Below, piece by piece: positions 5,640 through 6,688 of a stretch of DNA of 6,688 nt. Positions within the stretch are counted from its first letter, which is position 1. Every line of letters starts with the position of its first letter. Source of the stretch: Acidobacteriota bacterium (lineage in GTDB: Bacteria > Acidobacteriota > Terriglobia > Terriglobales > Acidobacteriaceae); NCBI GenBank assembly GCA_021805955.1, contig JAJZDO010001027.1:1-6688 (forward strand), in the 5' to 3' direction. The position numbers and the translations under genes were made by a program. The notes under the pieces were generated by a model. That model saw only the letters and a list, made by a program, of their open reading frames with translations, did no database searches and was not told the DNA's origin.

Positions 5640-6688
5640 ATGGACCGTCGCAGCTTTCTCGCTTCTCTTGCAGGCATGGCCGCCAGCATTTCCGGTACAA
5701 GAAGTGCTGGCGCTGAGCTGGACCACGCGTCGACTGCGAGTTCTCATCCTCATCTCGCGTTGCCCACTGCGGATCAACTGGCATGGCAGGACCTCGAAAT
5801 GGGAATGTTTGTCCACTTCGCGCCCAACACATGGCAGGGCGTCGAGCAGGACGATCTGTTTACGCCTCTGTCAGCGATCAATCCCGCACTGCTGAGCACG
5901 GATCAATGGGCCTCCACCGCGCGGGATTTGGGCGCAAAATATATCGTCTTCGTGGCCAAGCATTCCGGCGGTTTCTGCATGTGGCAGACCGAGACGACAA
6001 AATACAGCATCGGCAATACGCCATGGCGCGACGGGCGCGGCGATGTGCTGGCGGATGTCTCCGCCTCCTGCCGCAAATTCGGATTGAAACTGGGGGTGTA
6101 TGTTTCACCGCGCGATGCTACGTTCTCGGCGGACGTTGGCGGCCTCTGCAAAACGCCCGCGCAGCAGAGGATCTACACTGCCGTCTATCGTCGCCAGCTG
6201 ACCGAGGTGCTCTCCCGCTACGGAGCCATGGTGGAAATATGGTTCGACGGCTCGAATGTCATTCCCGTCGGAGATATTCTTGAGCGCTATGCGCAACATG
6301 CCATGATCTTCCAGGGACCGCATGCGACCATCCGCTGGGCGGGCAATGAAAATGGCTTTGTGCCGTATCCGGCATGGAACTCCATCTCAGCCGCCGATGC
6401 GAAGACCGGCATCGCGACCGCGCTGAACGGAGATCCCAACGGTACGGTCTGGATGCCGAATGAAGTGGATGTTTCTATCCTGCGGCCAAATTGGTTCTGG
6501 AGCGAAAAGAAAGAGCGCAACCTGCTGTCGCTCGATGCGATGCTGGAAATCTATTACCGCTCGATTGGGCGAGGCGCGCAACTGCTGCTGAATCTTCCGC
6601 CGGACACGACTGGGTTAATGCCAGCAGCGGATGCTGTGCGCGCTCGACAGTTTGGCGAAGAGATTCAGCGCCGATTCGGCAAGAGTCT
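5640..6688 (+). CDS. Alpha-L-fucosidase, glycoside hydrolase family 29, Tat-exported (C-terminus cut by window edge)
   Basis: The enzyme hydrolyses terminal alpha-L-fucose from glycans outside the cytoplasm. The N-terminus has a twin-arginine signal: DRRSFLASLAGMAAS, cleavage probably near SAGA/ELD (residue 25). Family motifs follow in order: LEMGMFVHFAPNTW (52-65), then GAKYIVFVAKHSGGFCMWQT (98-117) with ETTKYSIGNTPWRDGRGDV (118-136), FGLKLGVYVSPRD (147-159), VEIWFDGSN (198-206) with Asp203 as the expected nucleophile, and GAQLLLNLPPDTTG near 312-325. The variant KHSGGF replaces the more common KHHDGF; a KH-x-GGF form is known to me from a branch of GH29-like proteins, so this is a subgroup trait rather than damage. 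The acid/base residue is not conserved across GH29 and cannot be named. 349 codons are present, about the full catalytic barrel; a C-terminal domain may follow. The SD is weak (AGAG at 5632-5635), but the ATG gives the Tat signal directly. Its neighbour is a sugar transporter on the same strand. Confidence 0.9.
   Translation, partial: MDRRSFLASLAGMAASISGTRSAGAELDHASTASSHPHLALPTADQLAWQDLEMGMFVHFAPNTWQGVEQDDLFTPLSAINPALLSTDQWASTARDLGAKYIVFVAKHSGGFCMWQTETTKYSIGNTPWRDGRGDVLADVSASCRKFGLKLGVYVSPRDATFSADVGGLCKTPAQQRIYTAVYRRQLTEVLSRYGAMVEIWFDGSNVIPVGDILERYAQHAMIFQGPHATIRWAGNENGFVPYPAWNSISAADAKTGIATALNGDPNGTVWMPNEVDVSILRPNWFWSEKKERNLLSLDAMLEIYYRSIGRGAQLLLNLPPDTTGLMPAADAVRARQFGEEIQRRFGKS

Noticed and set aside
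5783..6283. Plus-strand ORF of 166 codons within the fucosidase gene
   Set aside because: It overlaps the GH29 frame completely, is Arg-rich and has no family features.
1..6688. CRISPR arrays, tRNA or rRNA genes, insertion sequences, phage genes or defence systems
   Set aside because: No spaced direct repeats, tRNA-like T-arm sequence, transposase motif or terminal inverted repeats were found on either strand.

Overview
The window looks like a chromosomal stretch from an Acidobacteriota bacterium (Terriglobia type, e.g. relatives of Granulicella, Terriglobus or Acidobacterium). This is inferred from gene content and protein style, not from a marker gene: a homodimeric-type pyruvate dehydrogenase E1, large secreted metallophosphoesterase-like proteins, a GRP-type sugar transporter, a Tat-exported GH29 fucosidase, mid-50s % G+C by eye, and several GTG/TTG starts with strong Shine-Dalgarno (SD) sequences. 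No rRNA, tRNA, CRISPR array or insertion sequence was seen.

Left half, minus strand. Reading right to left: an exported CehA/McbA-type PHP-domain metallohydrolase (3670-2159), then 16 nt later an exported or membrane-anchored PLC/GDPD-like phosphodiesterase (2142-1072). The stop of the first gene abuts the SD of the second, so the two form a likely two-gene envelope operon. Next come 589 bases without a convincing gene (483-1071), holding only short ORFs in competing frames, two of them behind good SD sequences. Then comes the N-terminal 160 codons of the pyruvate dehydrogenase E1 gene (482-1), which runs off the left edge.

Middle, 3671-3910: a divergent intergenic region between the minus-strand phosphoesterase pair and the plus-strand sugar genes.

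Right half, plus strand: a 29-residue single-pass membrane micropeptide (3911-4000); a 431-residue multi-membrane sugar transporter starting with TTG (4013-5308), whose SD overlaps the micropeptide stop codon; a possible 34-residue four-cysteine zinc-ribbon-like peptide (5325-5429); a 210-base AT-rich leader with inverted repeats; and a Tat-exported alpha-L-fucosidase of family GH29 (5640 to the right edge, incomplete).

The plus-strand genes fit a small glycan-use module: the fucosidase releases L-fucose outside the cytoplasm and the transporter may take up that or another monosaccharide. The substrate link is inference from adjacency. The least described items are the two tiny ORFs flanking the transporter and the two-phosphoesterase envelope operon.
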